Notes: generated by a model not told the origin, from the sequence alone. Numbered from the stretch's first letter, positions 24,141-32,827 are shown. The stretch is 64,000 nucleotides of DNA from Nitrogeniibacter aestuarii (GCF_017309585.1 NZ_CP071321.1:2046001-2110000); one strand, 5' to 3'. Numbers and translations are program-made.

Positions 24141-24730
24141 CAGAAATGGAATGGTGCTTCGACTCAGCACTGAACTGATGGCTGAGGTCGTTCAGTCACG
24201 AACCGCCATCGGCCGGGTTTCGCCCCGGCGGGCGCCTCACTTTCTTGCTTGTGCAAGAAAGTAAGCAAAGAAGCACAGCCCACGCTCGCGTCGCCTTCGG
24301 CGATGCCCAATCGTCAACCACCGTGGGCGGCGTGCTTCGCCAACTCGCCCTATGGGCTCAGACAGCGAAGCCCGTTGATCCGCCCCCGGCGCTTGTCGAT
24401 TGGCGCGATCGAGGGCACTACAGACGTGCAATTCCGGTGAGATCCGTAGCCCGGCCGAGCGCAGCGGCGCCGGGATCATCTGTCGAAATCAGAAAGGGGT
24501 GCCAGATAGGAACGCCCTCAATCCCTCTGTCGTGCCGAGTCGCCCGAATGATCAGCAGAAAAAGTGACTTCGCTGTTTGAGCCCGCAGGGCGAGTTGGCG
24601 AAGTCACCTGCTGAGCGTTCGGGCAGCGAGGGGAGCCCGGAGGGCCACGAAAAGCGGGATGCGTCTCTTTGCCTACTTTCTTGCGCGTCAAGAAAGTAGG
24701 TCGCCCCTCAGGGCGAAACCAGCAGCGAAA
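24141..24730 (+). repeat. 590-bp tandem repeat, unit A (left array)
   Basis: The unit begins near GAAATGGAATGGTG and contains a hairpin at 24239-24262 (ACTTTCTTGC/GCAAGAAAGT), a TTCGCCAACTCGCCC segment used twice, a CCGGCCGAGCGCAGCG segment, and a second hairpin at 24673-24699 (CTACTTTCTTG/CAAGAAAGTAG). The next unit starts exactly 590 bases later. ORFs inside (up to ~110 codons) differ between copies and lack ribosome sites, so I treat the unit as non-coding. Confidence 0.85.
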
Positions 24731-25320
24731 CAAGAATGGAATGGTGTCCCGACTCAACACTGAACTCATGCGTGAGGTCGTTCAGGCACGAACCGCCATT
24801 GGCCGGGTTTCGCCCCGGCGGGCGCCTCACTTTCTTGCTTGTGCAAGAAAGTAAGCAAAGAAGCACATCCCACGGTCGCGTCGCCTGCGGCGATGCCCAA
24901 CCGCCAAACCCCGGCGGCGGCGTGCTTCGCCAACTCGCCCTTCGGGCTCAGACAGCGAAGGCCGTTGATCCGCCCCCGGCGCTTGTCGATTGGCGCGATC
25001 GAGGGCGAAGCGGGCGTGCCACTCTGGTGGAGTCCGTAGCCCGGCCGAGCGCAGCGACGCCGGGAACAACGTCTTGTCATGAGAAAAAGGTTTCAGCCCG
25101 GCACGCCCCCAATCCCTCTGTCGTGCCGAGTCGCCCGAATGACCGGCAGTAAAAGCGGTTTCGCTGTCTGAGCCCCGCAGGGGCGAGTTGGCGAAACCGC
25201 CTGCCGGACATTCGGGCAGCGAGGGAAGCCCGAAGGGCCACGAAAAGCGGGACGCGTTTCTTTGCCTACTTTCTTGCGCGTCAAGAAAGTAGGTCGCCCT
25301 TCAGGGCGAAACCAGCAGCG
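24731..25320 (+). repeat. 590-bp tandem repeat, unit B (left array)
   Basis: Second direct copy of unit A with many scattered substitutions but the same order of hairpins and GC blocks. Similarity stops abruptly at about 25320 (...CAGCAGCG|TTTCGATACC), after which the DNA becomes clearly AT-richer. Confidence 0.85.
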
Positions 25321-25530
25321 TTTCGATACCTGTATAGGGTTTTGCTACCGACAAATGAAGTCCGTAATTTTGATATCCGCTACGTCGCTTGTTTGCGCAC
25401 GGTCCCAGGTCGGCGAAGTCGGTAGGCGGACTCAATAGACTTCGGACCAGGCGATTCAAATCGCAGAGAAACGAAGCTCGCAAGAAATAGGTGATCGTCT
25501 GCAGCCGACGCGAAGTGGTACTTCGCGGGA

Positions 25531-25947
25531 CTACTCGCTACTGCGATCTAGCAGTTGTAATAGTCCATGCACGTCGCCGAGGACCCACAGGTCAGCGACC
25601 AGCCCGTCCCTGAACGTGAAGAGTGCGGTGCCAGCCCACTCGACTGTTTTCCCTGTTGGCTTGAAACCAAAAAATTCGCCACGGTGGATTCCTGAAAAGC
25701 GCATTCGGGCGAAACACTGGTTACCCTCCGCGACCAGGTCGAGAATGTCGCATTGGTAAGCACCAAGGGCCTGATGAACGAAATCGACGTAGTCAGCAAA
25801 CTCGGAATGCCCGGTTTTATGCTGCCCGAGAGAGCCTCTGAACGTGAAGTCCGACCGAAGCAGCGAAGGAATTGCCGATTTGTCGTGCTTGTTCCATATG
25901 TCAGCATAGAACTTATGAACAACAGTCTTGAGCGCGGAAAGCTCCAT
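25531..25947 (-). CDS. SnoaL-like ester cyclase/NTF2-fold protein
   Basis: 138 residues from the ATG at 25947 (MELSALKTVVHKFYADIWNK). The N-terminal helix, HDKSAIPSLLRSDFTFRGS, the FADYVDFVHQALGAYQCDIL helix and the C-terminal RDGLVADLWVLGDVHGLLQ strand/helix match SnoaL-like proteins. The function is unknown. Codon use and base composition differ from the neighbours (more A/T), and it sits between a repeat array and a degenerate gap, so it may be acquired. A longer frame to 26037 exists without a ribosome site. No clear SD is seen at 25947 either. Confidence 0.6.
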   Translation of the reverse strand: MELSALKTVVHKFYADIWNKHDKSAIPSLLRSDFTFRGSLGQHKTGHSEFADYVDFVHQALGAYQCDILDLVAEGNQCFARMRFSGIHRGEFFGFKPTGKTVEWAGTALFTFRDGLVADLWVLGDVHGLLQLLDRSSE

Positions 25948-26156
25948 GATGGATGCTCGCGACGTTAATGAGGGACATCCATTTTGCCCCAGGCCCCGGA
26001 GCGATTGGGAGGTCCGATATTGGCCGTCGGTCACCACTGGTCTGGTGCACCATCCTCAGACTGGCCAAGAGCAACATCTCGCAGCTTCGTGCGGACTTTC
26101 TTTTTCTTTACGGGCTCGATGTATCCGGAACAGGTCTTACCTGACCCCGAGGGACT

Positions 26157-26702
26157 TCAATCCCTCGCCGGATGCAAAAACGGCTTCAGCCATTTCACCA
26201 GTCGCGGCATCACCACCCACGTCATGGTCACCACGATCAGTGCCGTGAGCACTGCCGTACGTGGCAGAAACGGCAGGTCTGCCAGGTAGGGCGCGACGAA
26301 CCACAGAAAGACCGACACGGTCGGGAAGATGCCCAGCCAGGTGACCAGCGCCATGCGTGCCCGCGAGGGCGGGTGGGCAACCGGGGTTCTGGGGGGGATG
26401 AACCAGGCATCCAGGCCCGAGAGCAGGTGGTATTCGGGCGGGCCTTCAGTGAGCGGGGCCATGGCCTCGTGCCAGCGCTGGCGTTCGTCCGAGGCATCCC
26501 AGGTGGCCAGGTTGTCATCGGTCTCGAACTTGATGGTGACCCGGTATTCGTCCGTGGGGGAAAGCGGCGGAGTGATCTCGGCGCCGAGAAAACCGGGGAA
26601 CTGGCTGACCGCCTGGCACATGCCTCTGAGCACGGCCTCGTACGCTTCTTCGCTGCCCGGCAGGGCGCGACGATGGGCCACTCGGACGACGGGTGGGCTC
26701 AT
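26157..26702 (-). CDS. Antibiotic-biosynthesis-monooxygenase-like protein with C-terminal membrane anchor
   Basis: 181 residues. Residues ~5-95 form an ABM (dimeric alpha-beta barrel) domain (VVRVAHRRALPGSEEAYEAV, TIKFETDDNLATWDASDERQRW). The C-terminal part has two hydrophobic segments (MALVTWLGIFPTVSVFLWFV and TAVLTALIVVTMTWVVM), giving the known 'ABM plus two TM' architecture. Its ATG overlaps the stop of the GntR gene (ATGA), so they are co-transcribed. A role in the catabolic cluster is not evident. Confidence 0.75.
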   Translation of the reverse strand: MSPPVVRVAHRRALPGSEEAYEAVLRGMCQAVSQFPGFLGAEITPPLSPTDEYRVTIKFETDDNLATWDASDERQRWHEAMAPLTEGPPEYHLLSGLDAWFIPPRTPVAHPPSRARMALVTWLGIFPTVSVFLWFVAPYLADLPFLPRTAVLTALIVVTMTWVVMPRLVKWLKPFLHPARD

Positions 26703-27469
26703 TTCCCTGAAGCAGAGCGTCTGGGTTTGGTGACCTGTTCGACGGACTTGGCCGGCTCGATGATGTTCGAGGGCAACTGACGAATGCCGTCGAGCGTGCG
26801 GATGATGTGTTCGGTGAGCACGGCACAGGCGCGATCCACATCGCGGGCCACGGCCGCGTCACACAGCTTCTGGTGTTCGGCGTGTACGTCGCGCGGGATC
26901 GGGTTGTTGTGCATGGACAGCCGCCGGTAACGCTCGGACTGCCGATACAACAGCAACTGGAAGTGTCGGATCCAGCGCGACGGGCATGCGGAGATGAGCG
27001 CTTCGTGGAAGGACTGGTTGCGTACTTCCCAGTCTTCGCGCGAGGCGGTCTGTTGCCAGTCGAGCCGTTCCTCTGCGCGGGAAAGGCGGTGGAAGGCGCC
27101 CAGCACGTTGGCTTCCCACTCGTCGGTGCCGCGGGTGATGGACTGTCGTAGTGCTTCGGTCTCGATCAGCACGCGGGTGCGCGTGATGTCTTCGAAATCC
27201 GACAAGGAGATCGGGGCGACATTGAAACCGCGTTGTCCCTGCGCCACGACCAGCGCGTCGGTCATCAGCAGCTGCAGGGCTTCACGCAGCGTGCCGGCAC
27301 CGACGTCGTAATGAGTCTTCAGGTGCTCGACGCGCAGCTTCTCACCCGGCTTGAGCTTGCCGTCGATGATGTCTCTGCGCAGTCGGTGATACGCCCCTTC
27401 GACCAGGGTCTTGGGCGCATCGGCGCTCTCCTCAGACGCCGTGGTTCTCCGTGTGGCCGCTTCGCTCAT
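26699..27469 (-). CDS. aphS: GntR/FadR-family regulator, AphS-like
   Basis: 256 residues. Winged helix at about 20-85 (VEGAYHRLRRDIIDGKLKPG, GAGTLREALQLLMTDALV) and an FCD-type all-helical ligand domain after it with the metal-binding pattern spread over NQSFHEALISACPS and HAEHQKLCDA. In Comamonas testosteroni TA441, the GntR-type AphS represses phenol genes lying next to it; gene order here is comparable. It is divergent from the hbpS-dmpC operon across 160 bases that contain the operator at 27555, so it probably represses that operon and perhaps itself. The symbol is by analogy. Confidence 0.8.
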   Translation of the reverse strand: MSEAATRRTTASEESADAPKTLVEGAYHRLRRDIIDGKLKPGEKLRVEHLKTHYDVGAGTLREALQLLMTDALVVAQGQRGFNVAPISLSDFEDITRTRVLIETEALRQSITRGTDEWEANVLGAFHRLSRAEERLDWQQTASREDWEVRNQSFHEALISACPSRWIRHFQLLLYRQSERYRRLSMHNNPIPRDVHAEHQKLCDAAVARDVDRACAVLTEHIIRTLDGIRQLPSNIIEPAKSVEQVTKPRRSASGK

Positions 27470-27554
27470 GGCGATCCTTTCTTATGGCGACGCATTTTGC
27501 GTACGGGTAGTGCGTGATTCTAAACAAAGGTGAAGCTTTGAGGAAAGTAAAAAA

Positions 27555-27598
27555 TCTCGAGAAAAAGTGTTGACGTCGAGAAAAAGCGAAATTATTGT
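27555..27598 (+). promoter_or_regulatory. Promoter/operator of the meta-pathway operon
   Basis: TCTCGAGA at 27555-27562 and a second TCGAGAAAA at 27576, TCGAG cores 19 bases apart, overlapping TTGACG (27570-27575), 17 bases and TATTGT (27593-27598). This is the same module as at 21827-21870, base for base in spacing. It lies between the aphS-like gene and the first gene of the lower-pathway operon. Confidence 0.72.
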
Positions 27599-27628
27599 GT
27601 TTTCCCATGGAGACATGAGAACACCACC

Positions 27629-28081
27629 ATGAACGAAAACAGGTCAGAACCTGATGTGGTGACGCAAGCCGTGATCGGCTGCGATGCCGCTGCCCGAGCC
27701 ACCCGGGCTGCCGTTGCGAAAGCGCGGGAACTGGGCGTCAAGATCAATGTGGCTGTCTGCGACAGCGGCGGCAATCTGGCGGCGTTCCTGCGCATGCCCG
27801 GCGCATTCAATCAGTCCATCGATATCGCCATCGACAAGGCCCACACGGCGGCCGGCTTCGGATTTTCGACCGGAGACTGGACCAAAGTCTTCGATGGCAA
27901 CGAGGGCATGAAGCTCGGTTTCCCTGTACGTCCCCGCCTGGTGGTCTTTGGCGGCGGGCTCCCCATTCGAATCGACGATCAGCTGGTTGGCGGTATCGGC
28001 GTGTCCGGTGCCTCCGAGGCGCAGGACGAGGCATGCGCCCGTGCCGGCCTGGCTGCGATCGGCGCTCAAGACAACAACTGA
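27629..28081 (+). CDS. HbpS/GlcG-like protein
   Basis: 150 residues of the HbpS/GlcG/DUF336 family (VTQAVIGCDAAARATRAAVA, INVAVCDSGGNLAAFLRMPG, AIDKAHTAAGFGFSTGDW, PIRIDDQLVGGIGVSGAS). Members occur as the first gene of several meta-cleavage operons, without a proven catalytic role; heme or small-aromatic binding has been proposed for relatives. It starts the lower-pathway operon, 30 bases after the -10 element. Confidence 0.82.
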   Translation: MNENRSEPDVVTQAVIGCDAAARATRAAVAKARELGVKINVAVCDSGGNLAAFLRMPGAFNQSIDIAIDKAHTAAGFGFSTGDWTKVFDGNEGMKLGFPVRPRLVVFGGGLPIRIDDQLVGGIGVSGASEAQDEACARAGLAAIGAQDNN

Positions 28082-28104
28082 CGCGGGAACACAAAGGTTA
28101 CGGA

Positions 28105-29559
28105 ATGAAGGACATCCTCAATTTCATCAATGGCGAGTTCGTCGCCACGAACAAACAGTTCGACAACCGCACGCCGATCGACAACAGCGTCATCGGCCGT
28201 GTTCACGAAGCCGGCAAGTCGGAAGTGGACTCGGCGGTTGCCGCGGCCAAGGCTGCACTCACCGGCCCGTGGGGGCAGATGAGCATCGCCGAGCGCGTCG
28301 AGATCCTCTACAAGGTGGCCGACGGCATCAACGCCCGTTTCGACGAGTTTCTGGCCGCCGAGTGCGCCGATACCGGCAAGCCGATGAGCCTGGCTCGCCA
28401 TATCGATATCCCGCGTGGTGCGGCCAACTTCAAGATCTTCGCGGACGTGATCAAGAACGTGCCGACCGAGTTCTTCGAAATGGCGACGCCGGACGGCCGT
28501 GGTGCCCTGAACTACGCCGTGCGTCGCCCGGTGGGTGTGGTCGGTGTGATCTGCCCGTGGAACCTGCCGCTGCTGCTCATGACCTGGAAGGTCGGCCCGG
28601 CGCTGGCCTGCGGTAACACCGTGGTGGTCAAGCCCTCTGAAGAAACGCCGATGACCGCTGCGCTGCTCGGCGAGGTGATGAACGCGGCCGGGGTGCCCAA
28701 GGGCGTCTATAACGTGGTGCACGGTTTCGGCCCGGGTTCGGCCGGCGAATTCGTCACCACCCATCCGGATGTGAATGCCATCACCTTCACCGGTGAAACC
28801 CGCACCGGCGAAGCCATCATGAAAGCAGCGTCCACCGGCGCGCGTCCGGTGTCGCTGGAGATGGGCGGCAAGAACCCGGCGGTGGTGTTCGCCGATGCCG
28901 ACTTCGACGCGGCCATCGAGGGCACCATGCGCTCCGTGTTCGCCAACTGTGGCCAGGTCTGCCTGGGCACCGAACGCGTCTATGTCGAGCGCCCGATCTT
29001 CGACAAGTTCGTCGACGCCCTCAAGAAGGGGGCGGAGGGCCTGAAGCTGGGCCGTCCGGAAGATGCCGACACCAACCTTGGCCCGCTGATCTCCAAGGAA
29101 CACCAGCAGAAGGTGCTGGGTTACTACGAGAAGGCCAAGGCGCTGGGCGCCACGGTCGTGACCGGTGGTGGCAAGCCCGACATGGGCGGCAGCATGAACG
29201 ATGGTGCCTGGGTTCAGCCGACCATCTGGACCGGGCTGGACGACAACTCCGCCATCGCCCGCGAAGAAATCTTCGGCCCCTGCACGCTGATCCAGCCCTT
29301 CGATTCTGAAGAAGAGATCGTGCGTCGTGCCAACGACACCAAATACGGCCTGGCCGCCTCCGTGTGGACCCGGGATCTGGCCAAGGCGCACCGGGTTGCC
29401 GGTCAGCTCGAAGTCGGTCTGGTGTGGGTGAACAGCTGGTTCCTTCGCGACCTGCGCACACCGTTTGGCGGTGCCAAGCAGTCCGGCATCGGCCGCGAAG
29501 GCGGTGTGCATTCGCTTGAGTTCTACACCGAGCTCAAGAACATCTGCGTGAAGCTGTAA
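28105..29559 (+). CDS. dmpC: 2-hydroxymuconic semialdehyde dehydrogenase
   Basis: 484 residues from the ATG at 28105; the longer frame begins inside the previous gene. Aldehyde dehydrogenase fold with Glu252 (LEMGGKNP) and catalytic Cys286 (FANCGQVC), and the NAD-binding region (PWNLPLLLMTWKVGPALACG). It oxidises 2-hydroxymuconic semialdehyde to 2-hydroxymuconate, the first step of the 4-oxalocrotonate branch. It follows the hbpS-like gene by 23 bases. Confidence 0.93.
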   Translation: MKDILNFINGEFVATNKQFDNRTPIDNSVIGRVHEAGKSEVDSAVAAAKAALTGPWGQMSIAERVEILYKVADGINARFDEFLAAECADTGKPMSLARHIDIPRGAANFKIFADVIKNVPTEFFEMATPDGRGALNYAVRRPVGVVGVICPWNLPLLLMTWKVGPALACGNTVVVKPSEETPMTAALLGEVMNAAGVPKGVYNVVHGFGPGSAGEFVTTHPDVNAITFTGETRTGEAIMKAASTGARPVSLEMGGKNPAVVFADADFDAAIEGTMRSVFANCGQVCLGTERVYVERPIFDKFVDALKKGAEGLKLGRPEDADTNLGPLISKEHQQKVLGYYEKAKALGATVVTGGGKPDMGGSMNDGAWVQPTIWTGLDDNSAIAREEIFGPCTLIQPFDSEEEIVRRANDTKYGLAASVWTRDLAKAHRVAGQLEVGLVWVNSWFLRDLRTPFGGAKQSGIGREGGVHSLEFYTELKNICVKL

Positions 29560-29567
29560 GCACGGTC

Positions 29568-30401
29568 ATGACGAACGCCAGCCCCGAGATCGCCAACACC
29601 ATCGCCGCCGCCGGCATCGAGACGAATTATCACGATGTCGGCGCCGGGGATCCGGTGATGCTGATTCACGGCTCCGGTCCGGGCGTGTCGGCCTGGGCCA
29701 ACTGGCGTCTGGTGATGCCGTCCCTGGCCGAGCAGGCGCGGGTGATTGCGCCGGACATGGCCGGATTCGGTTTTTCGGCACGGCCGGACAACTACAGCTA
29801 CTCGATGGACAACTGGGTCGATCAGGCCGTGGGTCTGCTCGATGCGCTGGATATCCAGAAAACCGATCTGGTCGGCAACTCGTTCGGTGGTGCGCTGGCA
29901 CTGGCGCTGACCATTCGCCATCCGGAGCGCGTGCGCCGCCTGGTGCTGATGGGCAGCGTGGGTGTGCCTTTCGAGATCACTGAGGGCCTCGACGCGGTGT
30001 GGGGCTATACCCCCAGCTTCGAGAACATGCGCCGGATCATGGACTACTTCGCCTGGGACCGCTCGCTGGTCAATGACGAGCTGGCGCAACTGCGCTACGA
30101 GGCCAGCATCCGCCCGGGCTTTCAGGAGAGCTTCTCGGCCATGTTCCCGGCACCGCGCCAGCGCTGGGTCGATGCCATGGCCAGCCCGGAGGCCGACATC
30201 CGCGCCATCGAGCACGAGACGCTGATCATCCACGGTCGCGACGACCAAGTGATTCCGCTGCAGACCTCGCTCGCACTGCATCAACTGATTTCCCGTTCGC
30301 AACTGCATGTGTTCGGCCGCTGTGGTCACTGGACCCAGATCGAGCATGCCGCACGTTTTGCCCGGCTGGTGGGGGATTTCCTCGCCGAAGCCCGGAACTG
30401 A
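29568..30401 (+). CDS. dmpD: 2-hydroxymuconic semialdehyde hydrolase
   Basis: 277 residues, alpha/beta-hydrolase. Oxyanion segment HGSGPGVSAW, nucleophile Ser105 (GNSFGG), Asp226 (GRDDQVIP) and His254 (CGHW) form the triad. It hydrolyses the ring-fission product to 2-hydroxypenta-2,4-dienoate and formate (or acetate from methylcatechols), the hydrolytic branch needed for ketone products. The start lies 8 bases after dmpC's stop. Confidence 0.93.
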   Translation: MTNASPEIANTIAAAGIETNYHDVGAGDPVMLIHGSGPGVSAWANWRLVMPSLAEQARVIAPDMAGFGFSARPDNYSYSMDNWVDQAVGLLDALDIQKTDLVGNSFGGALALALTIRHPERVRRLVLMGSVGVPFEITEGLDAVWGYTPSFENMRRIMDYFAWDRSLVNDELAQLRYEASIRPGFQESFSAMFPAPRQRWVDAMASPEADIRAIEHETLIIHGRDDQVIPLQTSLALHQLISRSQLHVFGRCGHWTQIEHAARFARLVGDFLAEARN

Positions 30402-30410
30402 GAGAGAACC

Positions 30411-31193
30411 ATGGAACAGAACCTCATCAATCAACTCGGCGACGAGCTCTACAACGCCCTGGTCAAGGGCGAAGTGCTGGAGCCGCTGACCAACCGTCAC
30501 GCCGACATCGCCATCGAAGACGCCTACCAGATCCAGCAGCGCATGCTGTCGCGCCGCATCGAGGCGGGTGAAGCGGTGATCGGCAAGAAGATCGGCGTCA
30601 CCTCCAAGGCCGTTCAGAACATGCTCGGCGTGCATCAGCCGGACTTCGGCTGGCTCACCGACGGCATGGTGTACAACGAGGGCGAAGCCATCCCCATGAG
30701 CACCCTGATCCAGCCGAAGGCGGAAGGCGAGATCGCCTTCGTGCTCAAGGAGGACATCCAGGGGCCGGGGGTGACGGCGGCCGACGTGCTGCGCGCCACC
30801 GAAGGCGTGATGGCCTGCTTCGAGATTGTCGATTCGCGCATCCGCGACTGGAAGATCAAGATTCAGGACACCGTAGCCGACAACGCCTCCTGCGGCGTGT
30901 TCGTGCTCGGCTCCGCGCTGGTCGATCCGCGTGAAGTCGATCTGGTCACCTGCGGCATGGTGCTGGAGAAGAACGGCGAGATCGCGGTGACCGGCGCTGG
31001 CGCCGCTACCCTGAGCTCTCCGGTCAATGCCGTGGTGTGGCTCATCAACATGCTCGGCAGCCTCGGAATCGGTCTCAAGGCGGGCGAAGTTGTGCTCTCC
31101 GGCGCGCTGGGCGCCATGGTGCCGGTGACCGCGGGCGACAGCCTGCGCGTGACCATCGGTGGCGTGGGCGGCTGCTCGGTGCGCTTCGTCTGA
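30411..31193 (+). CDS. dmpE: 2-hydroxypenta-2,4-dienoate (2-oxopent-4-enoate) hydratase
   Basis: 260 residues, FAA-hydrolase-like fold. QPKAEGEIAFVLKED and ACFEIVDSRIRDWKIK carry the acidic metal ligands of the MhpD/DmpE family. It adds water to give 4-hydroxy-2-oxovalerate. It is homologous to the decarboxylase DmpH downstream, with which it forms a complex in Pseudomonas. An AGAGAACC site precedes the ATG. Confidence 0.92.
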   Translation: MEQNLINQLGDELYNALVKGEVLEPLTNRHADIAIEDAYQIQQRMLSRRIEAGEAVIGKKIGVTSKAVQNMLGVHQPDFGWLTDGMVYNEGEAIPMSTLIQPKAEGEIAFVLKEDIQGPGVTAADVLRATEGVMACFEIVDSRIRDWKIKIQDTVADNASCGVFVLGSALVDPREVDLVTCGMVLEKNGEIAVTGAGAATLSSPVNAVVWLINMLGSLGIGLKAGEVVLSGALGAMVPVTAGDSLRVTIGGVGGCSVRFV

Positions 31194-31204
31194 GGGCAAC
31201 GATC

Positions 31205-31804
31205 ATGGCCAGACTCGATCCCCTCCCGAAAGACGCGGCGCCCGAACTGGCCGACGAGTTCGCTTTCTTCGAGCGGACGCTGGGCTTCGTGCCCAACAGT
31301 CTGCTGACGATGGCGCGCCGGCCGGCGCTGACGCGCGGGTTGATTGCCCTGAGCAAGGGTGTCTACGACCCGAGTGGGGAAGTGGATCTGGGCCTCAAGC
31401 GGCTGATCGGTCACGTGGCGAGCATGGCAGCCGGTTGCATGTACTGCCGCGCGCACACCGCCACCAGCGCCATGCGTCATGGCGTCGAAGGCGACAAGCT
31501 GGCGGCCATTCACGAATACCGCGCCAGCCCCCTGTTTTCAGAGGCCGAGCGTATCGCCCTGGACTTCGCACTGGCCGCAGCCAGTCAGCCCAACGACGTC
31601 ACCGACGCGCAGATGGACCAGCTGCGTGCGCATTGGAGCGAAGGGCAGATCGTCGAGATGCTCGGCGTGATCGGGCTCTTCGGCTTCTTCAATCGCTGGA
31701 ACGATTCGCTGGCCACCGCCCTGGAGGCTGAGCCTCAGGAGACCGCGGAAGCGACGTTGAGCGCAACCGGGTGGTCTGTGGGCAAGCACGGGGGCGGGCA
31801 CTGA
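31205..31804 (+). CDS. Carboxymuconolactone-decarboxylase/AhpD-like protein
   Basis: 199 residues from the ATG at 31205, 9 bases after dmpE. The CMD-family core is GHVASMAAGCMYCRAHTATSAM with the CxxC...H redox-type motif (Cys-Met-Tyr-Cys-Arg-Ala-His), closer to AhpD-like peroxidase-reducing proteins than to true decarboxylases. The rest is all helical. It is inserted between dmpE and dmpF, which are adjacent in the classical dmp operon. It may protect the pathway against peroxide or act on a side product; neither is shown. Confidence 0.8.
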   Translation: MARLDPLPKDAAPELADEFAFFERTLGFVPNSLLTMARRPALTRGLIALSKGVYDPSGEVDLGLKRLIGHVASMAAGCMYCRAHTATSAMRHGVEGDKLAAIHEYRASPLFSEAERIALDFALAAASQPNDVTDAQMDQLRAHWSEGQIVEMLGVIGLFGFFNRWNDSLATALEAEPQETAEATLSATGWSVGKHGGGH

Positions 31805-31805
31805 C

Positions 31806-31922
31806 ATGAACACTTTCGATTTCACTTTTTCAGGCAGCGCGCGGCTCACCCCGGTCTCCCTCTCCGACCTGCGCGCGCAGCTTTTTTTCTATTCAAGCCA
31901 TTTGACAGGACGTAACGGATGA
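31806..31922 (+). CDS. Possible 38-residue peptide overlapping dmpF
   Basis: ATG at 31806 directly follows the CMD stop, and the frame (MNTFDFTFSGSARLTPVSLS...) ends in a TGA that overlaps the dmpF ATG (GGATGA). No ribosome site other than the upstream gene's terminal region is seen. It may serve to couple dmpF translation to the upstream gene. Otherwise this is simply spacer. Confidence 0.3.
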   Translation: MNTFDFTFSGSARLTPVSLSDLRAQLFFYSSHLTGRNG

Positions 31923-32827
31923 ACAAGATCAAATGTGCGCTGATCGGTCCCGGCAACATCGGCACCGATCTGCTCTACAAGTTGCAAAGAAGCCCGGTGC
32001 TCGAGCCGGTGTGGATGGTCGGGATCGACCCCGAATCCGAAGGCCTCAAGCGCGCCGCCGAGATGGGGCTGAAGACCACTGCCGACGGCGTGGATGGCCT
32101 GCTGGCGCATGTGAAGGCCGACGGCGTGCAGATCGCCTTCGATGCCACCAGCGCCTATGTGCACGCCGAGAACAGCCGCAAGCTCAACGAGCTGGGCGTG
32201 ATGATGATCGATCTCACCCCGGCGGCCATCGGTCCGTACTGCGTGCCCCCGGTGAATCTCAAGGAGCACGTGGGCAAGAAAGAGATGAACGTGAACATGG
32301 TCACCTGCGGTGGCCAGGCCACGATTCCCATGGTCGCTGCCGTCTCCCGCGTGCAGCCGGTGAAGTACGGCGAGATCGTCGCCACCGTCGGCTCCAAGTC
32401 GGTCGGCCCGGGCACGCGCAAGAACATCGATGAATTCACCCGCACCACTGCGGGCGCGGTGGAGAAGGTGGGCGGCGCCAGGCAGGGCAAGGCCATCATC
32501 ATCATCAACCCGGCTGAGCCGCCGCTGATCATGCGCGACACGGTGCACTGTCTGACCGAAACCGAACCCGATCAGCAGAAGATCACCGAGTCCATCCACG
32601 CCATGATCGCCGAGGTGCAGAAGTACGTGCCCGGCTACAAGCTGGTCAATGGCCCGGTCTTCGACGGCAACCGTGTCTCCGTGTTCATGGAGGTCGAAGG
32701 CCTGGGTGACTTCCTGCCGAAATACGCCGGCAATCTGGACATCATGACCGCCGCCGCTGCGCGCACCGCCGAGATGTTCGCCGAAGAAATCCTCAAGGGC
32801 GAGCTGACGCTCGCGCCCACTGCCTAA
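31919..32827 (+). CDS. dmpF: Acetaldehyde dehydrogenase (acylating)
   Basis: 302 residues. NAD site GPGNIGTD at 10-17 and catalytic Cys130 (NMVTCGGQATIP). It converts acetaldehyde and CoA to acetyl-CoA with NAD+, receiving acetaldehyde through a tunnel from the DmpG aldolase, with which it forms a bifunctional complex. It is followed by dmpG after 11 bases. Confidence 0.95.
   Translation: MNKIKCALIGPGNIGTDLLYKLQRSPVLEPVWMVGIDPESEGLKRAAEMGLKTTADGVDGLLAHVKADGVQIAFDATSAYVHAENSRKLNELGVMMIDLTPAAIGPYCVPPVNLKEHVGKKEMNVNMVTCGGQATIPMVAAVSRVQPVKYGEIVATVGSKSVGPGTRKNIDEFTRTTAGAVEKVGGARQGKAIIIINPAEPPLIMRDTVHCLTETEPDQQKITESIHAMIAEVQKYVPGYKLVNGPVFDGNRVSVFMEVEGLGDFLPKYAGNLDIMTAAAARTAEMFAEEILKGELTLAPTA

Noticed and set aside
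24239..24262. Hairpins in the repeat units as CRISPR repeats
   Set aside because: The spacing is hundreds of bases, there are no regular short spacers and no cas genes.
24237..25320. Several ORFs of 60-140 codons in the left repeat array
   Set aside because: They change frame and length between repeat units, lack ribosome sites, and arise from GC-rich repeated DNA.
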